From positions 16,265 to 80,264 of the forward strand of contig DLHY01000051.1 of assembly GCA_002483445.1 (NCBI GenBank): a DNA stretch of 64,000 nt. Direction: 5' to 3'. Origin of the DNA: Blastocatellia bacterium UBA7656. GTDB taxonomy: Bacteria > Acidobacteriota > Blastocatellia > UBA7656. Of the stretch, positions 51,471 through 60,300 are shown one piece after another. Below the pieces are notes generated by a model. It searched no databases. It was not told the origin of the DNA and saw nothing but the letters and a program-made list of their open reading frames with translations. Positions within the stretch are counted from its first letter, which is position 1. Every line of letters starts with the position of its first letter. The position numbers were made by a program, and so were the translations under genes.

Positions 51471-52790
51471 ATGAAAATGCGTTTGATGAAAGCCCTGTTA
51501 TGCGCGCTCGCTTTGAGCGCGGCTATGATGGTCGGAGTCGCCGCAAGCGACACCGACACACAGGTGACATTCACGAAAGATGTCGCCCCGATAGTGTTTA
51601 GAAATTGCGCGATGTGTCATCGTCCGGGCGAAGCCGCGCCGATGTCGCTGCTCTCCTACAAAGAGGTGCGGCCCTGGGCGCGGGCGATTGGCGAAATAGT
51701 GGCTGAGAGAAGGATGCCGCCGTGGTTCGCCGATCCGCACGTCGGTGAATTCGCAAACGACCGACGCCTCTCCCAAAAAGAGATCGACACCATAACCGCG
51801 TGGGTCAACAGCGGAGCCAGGGAAGGCAATCCGCGCGACCTGCCGCCTCTGCCGAAATTTCCCGAAGGCTGGGCCATAGGCAAACCTGATGTCGTGCTAT
51901 CGATGACGGAAGAATACTCAGTCCCGGCTGAAGGCGTCGTGCCTTACAAACATTATTCTGTGCCGACGAATTTCACCGAGGACAAATATGTTCAAATGGC
52001 CGAGATCAAACGCGGCGATCCGAGCGTTGTTCATCACGTCATCATCACCGTAGTCGAACCCGGACGCGGGCCTGTGCCGCAGGCGGGCGAAATTCGCTCA
52101 AATGGACAGCGTGGCGAACCCGAAGGAGGCGAGCCTCAGCGCGAAAGAGCGGCGGCGCAAAGGAGCAACAATCCCGACGGTATGCTCGTCGGATGGGCGC
52201 CGGGGATGTCGCCTCTCGTGCTGAAACCCGGTCAGGCCAAGCTCATAAAGAAAGGCTCTGTGCTGGTATTCCAGATGCACTACACGACGACCGGCGCTGC
52301 GTCGAAGGATCGCACAAGCGTGGGACTTGTGTTCGCAAAAACGCCTGTCGAAAAGCGCGTCATCACCGCTGGAGCTTTCTCGCGCAATCTGGTCATTCCT
52401 CCCGGCGAAGGCCACTATGAATCGACTGCTTCGTTCACCTTCAAGGAAGACAGCCACATAGTCAGCTTCATGCCTCACATGCATCTGCGAGGCAAAGATT
52501 TCGAATACAGGCTTGTCTACCCGGACGGAACCTCGAAAGTGCTTCTGCGCGTGCCTAAGTATGACTTCAACTGGCAACTGACCTACTTCGTCAAAGAGCC
52601 GGTGGCCGCGCCCAAGGGCAGCCGGTTAGAGTGCCTTGCGCATCACGATAATTCGGCGAAGAACAAATTCAATCCTGACCCGACGAAGGAAGTGCGCTGG
52701 GGACCTCAGACGTGGGAAGAAATGATGATCGGCTGGTTCGATTACACTATCGACGGCCAGGATCTCAGAGACGTCACGGCTGTAAAATAA
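51471..52790 (+). CDS. Exported haem/copper protein (cytochrome c-like N-terminus plus PHM-like copper monooxygenase domain)
   Basis: 439 residues from ATG 51471, with GGAGGAG directly upstream; the frame extends earlier without support. After a signal peptide (LLCALALSAAMMVGVAAS) there is one CAMCH haem-binding motif in VFRNCAMCHRPGEAAPMSL. The C-terminal half has paired His motifs VVHHVI and HMHLRGKDFEYR, as in the copper-dependent type II monooxygenase (PHM/ascorbate-dependent) fold. It may oxidise a small substrate in the periplasm using the haem for electron delivery. Such proteins are common in Acidobacteria; substrate unknown. Confidence 0.8.
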   Translation: MKMRLMKALLCALALSAAMMVGVAASDTDTQVTFTKDVAPIVFRNCAMCHRPGEAAPMSLLSYKEVRPWARAIGEIVAERRMPPWFADPHVGEFANDRRLSQKEIDTITAWVNSGAREGNPRDLPPLPKFPEGWAIGKPDVVLSMTEEYSVPAEGVVPYKHYSVPTNFTEDKYVQMAEIKRGDPSVVHHVIITVVEPGRGPVPQAGEIRSNGQRGEPEGGEPQRERAAAQRSNNPDGMLVGWAPGMSPLVLKPGQAKLIKKGSVLVFQMHYTTTGAASKDRTSVGLVFAKTPVEKRVITAGAFSRNLVIPPGEGHYESTASFTFKEDSHIVSFMPHMHLRGKDFEYRLVYPDGTSKVLLRVPKYDFNWQLTYFVKEPVAAPKGSRLECLAHHDNSAKNKFNPDPTKEVRWGPQTWEEMMIGWFDYTIDGQDLRDVTAVK

Positions 52791-52806
52791 GTTCGTGTGA
52801 TTAACC

Positions 52807-52912
52807 CTGGGGGCGCACGCATCTTGCGTGCTTGCTTGATAAGTCGAGACTATAGGGCCTTCCTATAGATTCTCGCTTTGAAGCCTTGCACGCTGGAAGC
52901 GTGCGCCCCCAG
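52807..52912. repeat. 106-bp MITE-like element with perfect 14-bp terminal inverted repeats
   Basis: Ends CTGGGGGCGCACGC and GCGTGCGCCCCCAG are perfect inverted repeats. Inside are smaller stems GCACGC-ATCTT-GCGTGC, CTATAGG-GCCTT-CCTATAG and GCACGC-TGGAA-GCGTGC, so the element can fold like a cloverleaf. It lies between the monooxygenase-like and aldehyde dehydrogenase genes. No target-site duplication was evident by eye. Confidence 0.75.
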
Positions 52913-52960
52913 AATCGAGTATGCTCGTCTCGAAAACAGATCAATAAAGGAGTAAGAAGA

Positions 52961-54406
52961 ATGTCCACTGCTTCCACACGCCAGGATGTGAAAATTTACG
53001 ACAAACTTTATATCAACGGTCGCTGGGTCGCTCCCGCGGGATCGAATATGATTGAAGTGACTGATTCGACCACCGAAGAGGTGATGGCGCAGATTCCCGA
53101 AGGAGCCGCTGCCGATATCGATTCGGCGGTTTCGGCTGCCAGAGCCGCTTTCGTGTCATGGTCGCAGACCTCGAAGGACGAGCGCGCAAAGTATCTCGAA
53201 GCAATAGCCGCAGGTCTCGCTGCGCGCCGCGATGAAATAGCCGCGGTCATCGCCTCTGAAGTCGGTATGCCTTTGCCGCTTGCCACAGCCGTGCAGGCAG
53301 GCTTGCCCGCGATGGTGATGGGGTCTTATGCGAAACTCCTTTCCGAGTATTCATTCGAAGAGCAGGTGGGTAATTCTCTCGTTGTGAGAGAGCCTGTGGG
53401 CGTCGTCGGGTGCATAACGCCGTGGAATTATCCGCTTCATCAGGTCGTCGCCAAAGTCGCGCCCGCTCTGGCCGCAGGTTGCACCGTTGTACTCAAACCG
53501 AGCGAGGTCGCGCCCATCACTGCATTCATACTTGCTGAAATCATAGATGAAGTCGCTCTTCCCGCAGGCGCGTTCAATCTCGTCACCGGACTTGGCGCTG
53601 TAGTGGGCGAAGCGATGGCCGCCCACCTCGACATCGATATGATATCGTTCACCGGTTCGACGAGGGCAGGGAAGCGAGTGAGCGAATTGGCAGCGCAAAC
53701 CATCAAGCGCGTAGCTCTTGAGCTTGGCGGCAAATCGGCAAGCATCGTTCTGGATGACGCTGATTTCGAGAAGGCCGTCTCCAGCAGCGTTGGCAGTTGT
53801 TATTTCAATTCGGGCCAGACCTGCTCGGCGCACACGCGGTTGCTCGTGCCTCGTAGCCGTCACACGGAAGCGGTAGAGATCGCTCGCGCCACTGCCGAAA
53901 AATTCACCCTCGGCGATCCGCGCGAAGGGCGAGCCAAACTCGGCCCGCTCGTTTCAGCCGCTCAACGGGAAAGAGTGCTGGGCTATATCAAAAAAGGAAT
54001 CGAGGAAGGCGCCTCGCTCGTGACAGGTGGAGCCGAGAAGCCTGAAGGTCTGGATAAGGGTTACTTCGTCCGTCCGACTGTTTTCGCAAACGTCCGCACG
54101 GATATGACCATCGCGCAGGAAGAGATATTCGGGCCGGTGCTGGCGATCATTCCTTATGAATCGGAAGACGACGCCGTGCGAATAGCCAACGATACCGTCT
54201 ACGGACTTGCAGGCGGCGTGTGGTCGGGGGATGAAGAGCGAGCGCGGAGAGTGGCTCGTCGCTTGAGAACCGGGCAGGTCGATATCAACGGCGGAAAGTT
54301 CAACCCCTTAGCCCCGTTCGGCGGATACAAACAATCAGGCAACGGACGGGAGTTGGGCAAGTGGGGGCTTGAAGAATTCTTAGAGACGAAATCCATTCAG
54401 CTTTAA
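52961..54406 (+). CDS. Aldehyde dehydrogenase (NAD(P)-dependent)
   Basis: 481 residues from ATG 52961 (AAAGGAG at 52946-52952). Hallmarks are the NAD-binding ITPWNYPLHQVVAKVAPALAAGC, PSEVAPIT, FTGSTRAGKRV, the catalytic Glu in LELGGKSASIV and the catalytic Cys in NSGQTCSAHTRLL; EEIFGPVLAII is also present. It oxidises an aldehyde to a carboxylic acid with NAD(P)+. It is followed by a strong hairpin and appears to be a single-gene unit. Confidence 0.93.
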   Translation: MSTASTRQDVKIYDKLYINGRWVAPAGSNMIEVTDSTTEEVMAQIPEGAAADIDSAVSAARAAFVSWSQTSKDERAKYLEAIAAGLAARRDEIAAVIASEVGMPLPLATAVQAGLPAMVMGSYAKLLSEYSFEEQVGNSLVVREPVGVVGCITPWNYPLHQVVAKVAPALAAGCTVVLKPSEVAPITAFILAEIIDEVALPAGAFNLVTGLGAVVGEAMAAHLDIDMISFTGSTRAGKRVSELAAQTIKRVALELGGKSASIVLDDADFEKAVSSSVGSCYFNSGQTCSAHTRLLVPRSRHTEAVEIARATAEKFTLGDPREGRAKLGPLVSAAQRERVLGYIKKGIEEGASLVTGGAEKPEGLDKGYFVRPTVFANVRTDMTIAQEEIFGPVLAIIPYESEDDAVRIANDTVYGLAGGVWSGDEERARRVARRLRTGQVDINGGKFNPLAPFGGYKQSGNGRELGKWGLEEFLETKSIQL

Positions 54407-54434
54407 CGGTCGTTTGTCGCGCGCCTCAGGCTGA

Positions 54435-54475
54435 GGACAGGCGATGACCTTAAAGATCATCGCCTGTCCTGAAAA
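54435..54475 (+). terminator. Strong hairpin after aldehyde dehydrogenase
   Basis: A perfect 13-bp stem GGACAGGCGATGA / TCATCGCCTGTCC with a 9-base loop, followed by TGAAAATAAATCC. The tail is A-rich rather than T-rich, so termination may be inefficient or Rho-assisted. The rest of the 381-bp gap to the next gene (54476-54787) holds the promoter region of the CHAT cluster; no promoter boxes were convincing. Confidence 0.7.
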
Positions 54476-54787
54476 TAAATCCTTTCAATCATTCCACTCA
54501 CATCAGCCTTCGCCGCAATCGCCGCGCTTGTTTGCTTTTGACCTCGACAAGAGCCGGGAGGCGCACTAGAATGCAGGCGGTATAATTCGGTTTCAAATCT
54601 TCCACATAATCATTGAGCGCGAAAGCGTCTGTTGCTGTAAGAACATTGAAAAACTTGAATTGTTTCCCGCGCATTTCGCGTCATTACATGTATAGAAGGT
54701 GTTAATCAATGGGATCAACGATTTGATTTCAGCCCGGTCAGCGACTTTGGGTCGTTCTGTCCACAATACCCAACAGGAGGTCAGGAG

Positions 54788-55858
54788 ATGGCAAATCTGC
54801 TCGAGGGGATCAAGAGGCTGTGGGATCATGCGAAGTCAGGCGAAGCGAAGACACGCGCCCACTTTTCAATCGGCCGGGATCACGTCGATACTGAGCTTGG
54901 GGTCGCGTTTGAGAAGGAGCAGCATTATCTCCAGATCGTCATCAACGAAATGTTTCTGGAGAACTCGCGCAACTTCTGGTCGGATTGCGATCCGATGGCT
55001 TTCGTGGTCAGCAGCTATATCTACGGAACGCGAACGGAAACATTTCCTTTCGTCGTAGGGCCGGCGTTGTTGAAGCAGTATGAGCAAGACGTGCCTTTAG
55101 GGATGATTTACAGGGACACGCCCGTATCGAGCCTTCATCCCTACCAGGGCGGGCCGCTCACGCTCACGGTCTTCCTCAACAGGCTGGAGCGCAAGAACAA
55201 CGCTGACCAGTTGCTCAAGGTCGTCGAGAGCATATCGAGCGCCGTCAGCCCTTCGATCGTGCCTGTTGCGTATTTGAAGATGGCTGAAACCGTTGTCGAT
55301 GGAGTCGAAGCCATCCTGGGTCTCGATGAAACCAAAGCCCTGCTCGGCTTTCGCGTCACGATAAACCCGCAGATCAAACAACCCCTCATGCCGAGTTATT
55401 ACGCGCTCATCAATGAAGATGAGGCGAAGATTGCGCAGGGCGAATTCTGGGTGAAAAGCAGTCGCCTGCATTACGGCAAGGATATGAAAAGCGCCGAGCC
55501 TTATCGGGAGAAAGATTTCATACTCTTCAGCATCAATCAGGGCGAGAAGCGCACCGACGAACGCACCCTGCCGTTTTATCCCACATGGGAGACTGCGCGC
55601 GACCTCGCTCAAAAACCCGAATTGCATTACTGGAGCGAAGCCAAAGCGAATTTCAACACTCTCAAGCGCAGCCTGGTGAGCAGCCCCGACCTCACAAAAC
55701 CCGACTCTGAAAGATTGAGAACTTTCTATTTCGGAGAATTGAAAAAACTTCGCGAGGAAGCAGTCGCCGAAAGCGAACTGAAGGGTAAAGAACTTCCCGC
55801 GGTGGAAGCGGAGATGCGCCAAATGGCCGAAGAACTCGACAAACTGGATAAGTTCTAA
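54788..55858 (+). CDS. Unrecognised soluble protein at the head of the CHAT/FlhA-C cluster
   Basis: 356 residues, no signal peptide or membrane segment. The first 230 residues mix strands and helices (LQIVINEMFLENSRNFWSDC; PLTLTVFLNRLERKNNADQLLKVVESISSAVSP; KALLGFRVTINPQIKQPLMPSYYALI). The last 80 are highly charged helix (ELKKLREEAVAESELKGKELPAVEAEMRQMAEELDKLDKF), probably a coiled coil. AGGAGGTCAGGAG precedes ATG 54788. It is 65 bases upstream of the CHAT protease gene in the same direction. I do not recognise the family; it could be the protease substrate or an effector, by analogy with other CHAT operons, but nothing in the sequence proves this. Confidence 0.75.
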   Translation: MANLLEGIKRLWDHAKSGEAKTRAHFSIGRDHVDTELGVAFEKEQHYLQIVINEMFLENSRNFWSDCDPMAFVVSSYIYGTRTETFPFVVGPALLKQYEQDVPLGMIYRDTPVSSLHPYQGGPLTLTVFLNRLERKNNADQLLKVVESISSAVSPSIVPVAYLKMAETVVDGVEAILGLDETKALLGFRVTINPQIKQPLMPSYYALINEDEAKIAQGEFWVKSSRLHYGKDMKSAEPYREKDFILFSINQGEKRTDERTLPFYPTWETARDLAQKPELHYWSEAKANFNTLKRSLVSSPDLTKPDSERLRTFYFGELKKLREEAVAESELKGKELPAVEAEMRQMAEELDKLDKF

Positions 55859-55923
55859 AACAGTTGCCGGTGTATGAAGCGATCTTCTCAAACACACGCC
55901 CGGAATGGCGGAGGGACTGATCT

Positions 55924-57330
55924 ATGAGCAGTCATGAGATTACGATAACCGTTCAAGACAACAGGAACGTCCGGGCCAGAAAGGACAATGGGGCTGAAGC
56001 AGCCGATGAAATAGAGCTTGATTCCCTGCGCCGCGCGACGGTGGAAGTATTCGAAGATTGGCTGAGACGCGGGCAAATCACCAGACGCAGAGAGCTTGAA
56101 GTTCTCGGTACGCATCTATACCGAATGTTGTTCAATGGCAAAGTCGGGGCGGCCTTCGAGCAGGCTTTGAAGGAAGCTCCCAAAGGCAGGCGGCTGAGAG
56201 TTCAATTGAGTTTTCAGGAGGAGGCTGCCGAACTGGCGAGCCTGCCCTGGGAATACCTTTACTCCCCGGATACGGAGACTCGTCGAGGGTTCTTCCTCTG
56301 CACGAACGTCGACCTGGTTTTATCGCGATATATGCCGCTCGATGTGGGGCGCGAGGCGCTTGAACCGGATGAAAGCCCATTGCGGATACTGATCGTAGTG
56401 TCCGAGCCGAACGACCTCGGCCCTGTAGTTGCAAAGCCGGTCATTGAAGCGATTCATGACCTGGGTGATGTCTTCATAGACGTTCTTGAGAAGACCACTA
56501 TCAATAACTTTCTGAAAAAGCTCGAAGATGTCCAACCCCATGTTCTTCACTTCATCGGACATGGCCGCTACAACAAGGAAGAAAAAAGCGGCGAGATTGC
56601 GCTGTTGGAATCCGAGGAGGGACCTGCCCTTTGGGTTCCCGATAGAGGGTTCGCTGAGTTCTTCCCTCAGATACATGTATATCCGCGTCTGGTCTTTCTT
56701 CACCTTTGCGAGAGCGCGACAGTCAACTTCACAGCCAACTTTGCCGGACTGGCTCCGCAGTTGATCCGCGCGGGCATTCAGGCTGTTGTGGCGATGCAGT
56801 ACCCGATAACGAATCGGGCCGCGATAGCCTTCAGTCGGACTTTCTACAGAGAACTGGCCAAAGGCGAGCCGGTCGATAGCGCCGTTCAGGTGGGCAGATG
56901 GCGCATCACTACCGATGAGCCGGGTGCATACAACAGCCGGGTCTTCGGCACGCCTGTACTTTATATGCATAGCCGCGACGGCATCATCCGCGTAGTGAAA
57001 GAGGGATCAGAGCGATCCCTCAAGTCGCCTTCTTACAGATCCCCCGGCATAAGCACGACGGCGCGGAGATCAGTTGCCTCTGCTGATGAATCAAGACAGG
57101 AGCCTGCGCATGGGGCCGAGCCTCCGGCCCCTAATGCTGATGAAAAAGGCGCGGATGTGAAATCTCCTCAACCCCCGCTGGATGAAATAGCTAAAGCGTT
57201 GCTTAACGCCTACCTGTCAACTGCCCAGAGGGATTCCGCCGAAGCGGAAAAAGCCTCATCCGGCGAACACGAACATTTAGCGAGCGCGCTGGCGCTGAGG
57301 TTAAAAGCCTTGCAGGAGAAGAAGGAATGA
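55924..57330 (+). CDS. CHAT-domain (caspase-like) protease
   Basis: 468 residues. Residues about 30-145 form the region often found before CHAT domains (LGTHLYRMLF, LPWEYLY, GFFLCTNVDLVLSRYMPL). The CHAT peptidase core follows at about 150-350, with catalytic His213 in VLHFIGHGRY and Cys262 in VFLHLCESA, so the dyad is intact. GVQAVVAMQYPI-like (GIQAVVAMQYPITNRAA) and the closing FGTPVLYMHS are typical. Residues 355-468 are a Ser/Pro/Ala-rich linker and a short helix, perhaps a docking tail. The stop overlaps the next gene (ATGA), so protease and TPR-FlhA-C protein are translationally coupled. GGAGGGACTG lies before ATG 55924. Confidence 0.93.
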   Translation: MSSHEITITVQDNRNVRARKDNGAEAADEIELDSLRRATVEVFEDWLRRGQITRRRELEVLGTHLYRMLFNGKVGAAFEQALKEAPKGRRLRVQLSFQEEAAELASLPWEYLYSPDTETRRGFFLCTNVDLVLSRYMPLDVGREALEPDESPLRILIVVSEPNDLGPVVAKPVIEAIHDLGDVFIDVLEKTTINNFLKKLEDVQPHVLHFIGHGRYNKEEKSGEIALLESEEGPALWVPDRGFAEFFPQIHVYPRLVFLHLCESATVNFTANFAGLAPQLIRAGIQAVVAMQYPITNRAAIAFSRTFYRELAKGEPVDSAVQVGRWRITTDEPGAYNSRVFGTPVLYMHSRDGIIRVVKEGSERSLKSPSYRSPGISTTARRSVASADESRQEPAHGAEPPAPNADEKGADVKSPQPPLDEIAKALLNAYLSTAQRDSAEAEKASSGEHEHLASALALRLKALQEKKE

Positions 57331-60300
57331 GCTTCCACGGTAAAGGTGACAAGTCCTTATCAACTTTGCGTGATGAGATGGCCGCAGTGGTAGCAAAAGC
57401 TCAAGCATCGGTCTACGGAACGGGGCCTGTCGAACACATGGCAACAGAAGCGATTGAGAAAATCCTCTCCAACATCGAATCAGCCGACTCGTGGGATCCG
57501 GTCATCGCGGCTCTCAGCAAATCGATTCAGGACGCGGAGAAACTACAGGCTCTGCTGCGAGATATGCTCAGGCAGGTGGAATATCTGGAAGAGAGTCGGG
57601 CGCAACGAGAGCGATTCGGCGAAAGGTGGTGGCGACGAAAGAGCAGGCAGTTGAATGAAACTTTTCAACGCAATCCGCAGGAGGGACTCGTCGAATGGAT
57701 TCGAGCCTCAGCCGAAACGCTGATCGCCTGGGAACTGGATGCGCTGGACAGGTTAGTGTGCGAGCCGTTTCCCTTTCCCTCCGAAGCTGCGTGCATCGTC
57801 TCCCTGTTTCAACGCGGCGCAAAGGATTTCAAGGAAGAGAGCTATGAACGCTCATTGGCGCTGGCGACTTTCCTCGCTCACTTTACTCCTGCAAATCAGT
57901 CAGAGCCGCTGCTCGACGCCCATTCGCGAGCGACCCTGCACATAATCACGGGACGAATCCATCACTACTCTTCAAATGAAGAAGAGGCGCTGAAGCATTT
58001 TGAGCAGGCCAGGGAACTGGCCCCGGATGACGGGCGGCCTTCAGCGGCGATTGGAAACTACCATCGAGGTCGCAGTGACGACTACGAATCGCTCAAGTTC
58101 TATCAGCAGGCAGTCGAGCAAAGTCCCGATCAACCGGATGGCTACGTCGGCCTGGGGATGTTGTCCGTTGATCAGAAGCGATGGCAGGAGGCGGAGGAGT
58201 GGTACGAGCGCGCCATAGATGTCGCTCGACGCGAGAAAGATATCGATGCGGCTCTCAGAAAATACTTCGCGCCTGTCAGCGGCAATCTCTACCTCAAGCT
58301 TGCGCGGACGCTCATCGAGGAAGACCCGGAGGCCGCTCTTGCCGCCGTCACGCTGGCTCTCGACTTGGGAATCCTGGGCGAAGGCAGTTATCCGGAGAAA
58401 AAAGGATACCACCTCAAGGGCGAGTTACTGGAAAAGCTGAACAGGCCTGTCGAAGCGGCTCAGTCTTACTTCGAAGCGGGACAGCGATACAATTGGGACA
58501 ATGAAGGTCAGGCGGCGTGCGAGCCGCTCAAGCGCGCCAAAGCATTGGACCCGAACAACAGGCTTGTGTACTGGGATCTGTCGGATGCTTTGCGACTGGC
58601 GAGCTACCTCAAGGAGCCTCCGTATGTAGACAAGGAAAAGATCGATCAGAGTCTCGCCGAATGGAAGGCGGGCGCTGATGCAGGGATGCCGGATGCGACG
58701 AAGTCCTGGGCATATATAACGCGAGCGTTGATCAACGAACAGCTTGCCCGATTGCACTGGGATGACCGGGTGAGCCTGTGGTGGGAATCGATAGCTTATG
58801 TCGAATGGGCATTATTGCATGATAGCGGCGTATACAACTGGGCCTACCTCGGACGGTTCTATCGCCTTCTCATCGCTGACTCGAACGCTCTCCATGCCAC
58901 AAGCAAGGCTCTTGAGAATGATCCTGAAAACCTGGCCGCTTTGGAAGAGCGGGCGTTGATTCTGAGCAATGTGCGCGATTTCAAGCCTGCTATGGAAGCA
59001 ATCGAGAAACTGGAAGGGATTGATCCCGGCGTTTGGGTGCGAGGCTTGAAGGCTTACGCGCTTCTCTACAACGGGCAGCATGAAAACGCGCTCAAGGTGC
59101 TTGATGAGATTATCGAAGCGGTGCCGACTGATCTGTGGTATCGCGATATAAGAGCGTTTTGTTATTTGAGGCTCAGTGAGAAACAAAAATCCGAGCAGGA
59201 TTATCAGTGGATATGGGAGCGGCGCGATGATGAAAGATACAACCGTGAAGCCGATAATCGCAATGCTTTCGGCTGGGCAGCCTATAATCTGGGAAAGCTT
59301 GATGAAGCCATTGACATTTTTAACCAACTGCTCGGCGACCCAGTCCTTGCAGGCATCTCTTATCGAAATATGGGGCTTTGCTATCTCAGCCAGGGGAAGC
59401 CCGATCCCGCCAAAAGCAGTCTGCTCGAAGGCATCAGGCAAGCGAGCCGCGCGACTGAAATGGATGACCTGCTTTTCGATATCGAGGACTGGAAAAAATA
59501 CTCGACCGCTCATTCCGATGAAGCCTCGATTGCAGAAGCGGTCAAGACCGTAGAGGATGCGATTGAAGCGCGCAGAGGCGAATTGAAATCTCGTCCGTCT
59601 GCCGAAGAAGAATTGCTTCGATTAGCGGCAGACCTCGACCGAGATGGCAGAAAAGGCGATTGGACATGGATTGGGATCAAAGCCGGACTCGCTCGATTCT
59701 GCGCAGAGAAAGAGCTATGGACTGATGCGGCGACCATCTATTCGGAATTGCAGAAAGAGGCCGGTCACTTTGGCGCATCTCGCCTCGGCCTGGAAAACGT
59801 TATGGACAGCCTCCGGGAAGAAGGCGAGCGATTGCTGGAAGATGAGAAACCGCGCGAGGCGGCAGAGCGGTTCAAAGAAGCCCTCTCGACAGTTTCCAGC
59901 CTTCTGGCTGATGACAACAACCGACAGGCTCATCTGCATTGCCTGTTGGGGTACGCTCATTCAAGGTTGGGAGAGACCGCCATGGCGCGGGAAAACTTCA
60001 CACGATCTCTTGAGCTTTACCGCGAGGCAGGTCTGACAAATCCCGGCCTCGCTCTGGGTGATGCCTGTCGTTCCTTGATCCGGAACGCGGCGCAATACTG
60101 GGCGCTCGACGATGAGTGGAGCGCATTCGAGGGCGAGAGCAGCGCGGATGCTTATCTCATAGGCGAGTTGGCGTCTGCTCGCGGCCAGCTTGCAATCTTT
60201 CTGGATGAAAAGTATCAACTCTCCGGGCAGATCGAATCGGAGTATGACCGGGAGCCGATTGTGACGCCGATAGTGGTCGAGATAGGGGCGGCATTGATAC

